A stretch of DNA of 5,335 bases from an uncultured Clostridia bacterium (GTDB lineage: Bacteria > Bacillota > Clostridia > RUG12999), in the NCBI GenBank assembly GCA_934792465.1, contig CAKVOK010000092.1, positions 1 to 5,335 of the forward strand, written 5' to 3'. The number at the start of each line of letters is the position of its first letter. The first letter of the stretch is position 1. Shown here piece by piece: positions 5,299 to 5,335 of this stretch. The notes under the pieces are model-generated. The model had not been told where the DNA came from, did no database searches, and worked only from the letters and a program-made list of their open reading frames with translations. The position numbers were made by a program, and so were the translations under genes.

Positions 5299-5327
5299 TT
5301 GGCTTTTTGAGCAATTTGTGGTATAAT
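5299..5327 (+). promoter_or_regulatory. Strong rightward sigma-70-type promoter leaving the window
   Basis: TTGGCT (5299-5304), a 17-base spacer and a perfect TATAAT (5322-5327) preceded by TGG (extended -10). Transcription would start near the window edge and run out to the right. A 7-base direct repeat ATTGGCT (5286-5292 and 5298-5304, 12 bases apart) overlaps the -35 and could be an operator. The gene it drives is not visible. Confidence 0.65.
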
Positions 5328-5335
5328 AAGTGCAA

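Noticed and set aside
5144..5335. tRNA gene as the attachment target
   Set aside because: No cloverleaf or T-loop GTTCRANNC-type sequence in a suitable context is seen next to int; the only recognisable target is the AraC-type 3' end.
5189..5335. Intact host AraC regulator running out of the window to the right
   Set aside because: The AraC frame loses similarity at about 5267 and meets a TAG at 5291-5293, so the gene is not continuous to the right.

Overview
The window is the late end of a temperate phage or prophage genome of a Gram-positive, low-GC host, most likely a Clostridia-type Bacillota (gut Oscillospiraceae/Lachnospiraceae-like). The grounds are a moderately AT-rich base composition, strong GGAGG-type ribosome sites before most genes, a Dp-1-type holin, a Bacillota-phage style Amidase_2 endolysin and a Tn916/phage-type tyrosine integrase. 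The genus cannot be fixed from the sequence. All eight intact or partial genes are on the + strand and packed tightly. The longest non-coding gaps are 190 bases (3621-3810) and the last 192 bases.

Layout. (i) Tail/receptor-binding module, 1-2351: the C-terminal 168 residues of a tail fibre/appendage protein that starts outside the window (1-507), a 517-residue structural protein built from three tandem copies of a ~120-140 residue module (510-2063), and a small phage protein of unknown function (2076-2351). (ii) Lysis module, 2344-3620: an N-acetylmuramoyl-L-alanine amidase endolysin with a C-terminal SLH-like segment and a strong in-frame internal start (2344-3081, internal start 2845), a one-TM membrane protein (3088-3417) and a Dp-1-type holin (3417-3620). 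A long-loop hairpin follows at 3631-3681. (iii) Integration module, 3811-5143: a 61-residue excisionase-like HTH protein and a 377-residue tyrosine integrase with a complete R-K-H-R-H-Y set. (iv) The attachment-site region, 5144-5335: a minus-strand terminator, a minus-strand fragment that reads as the last ~25 codons of an AraC-family regulator, and a strong rightward promoter that leaves the window.

How the parts fit. The tail proteins recognise the host surface. Holin and endolysin release progeny. Xis and Int control excision and integration. The most informative part is the end: a 3'-terminal piece of an AraC-type gene, with its own terminator, lies directly beside int and points toward it, but the sequence beyond it is not AraC-like and has an in-frame stop. 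This is what an attP would look like if the phage integrates into the 3' end of a host AraC-family gene and carries a replacement 3' end. It suggests that the window is from a free or circularised phage genome, or from an integration at a secondary site. I see no defence system, CRISPR array, tRNA or insertion sequence here.
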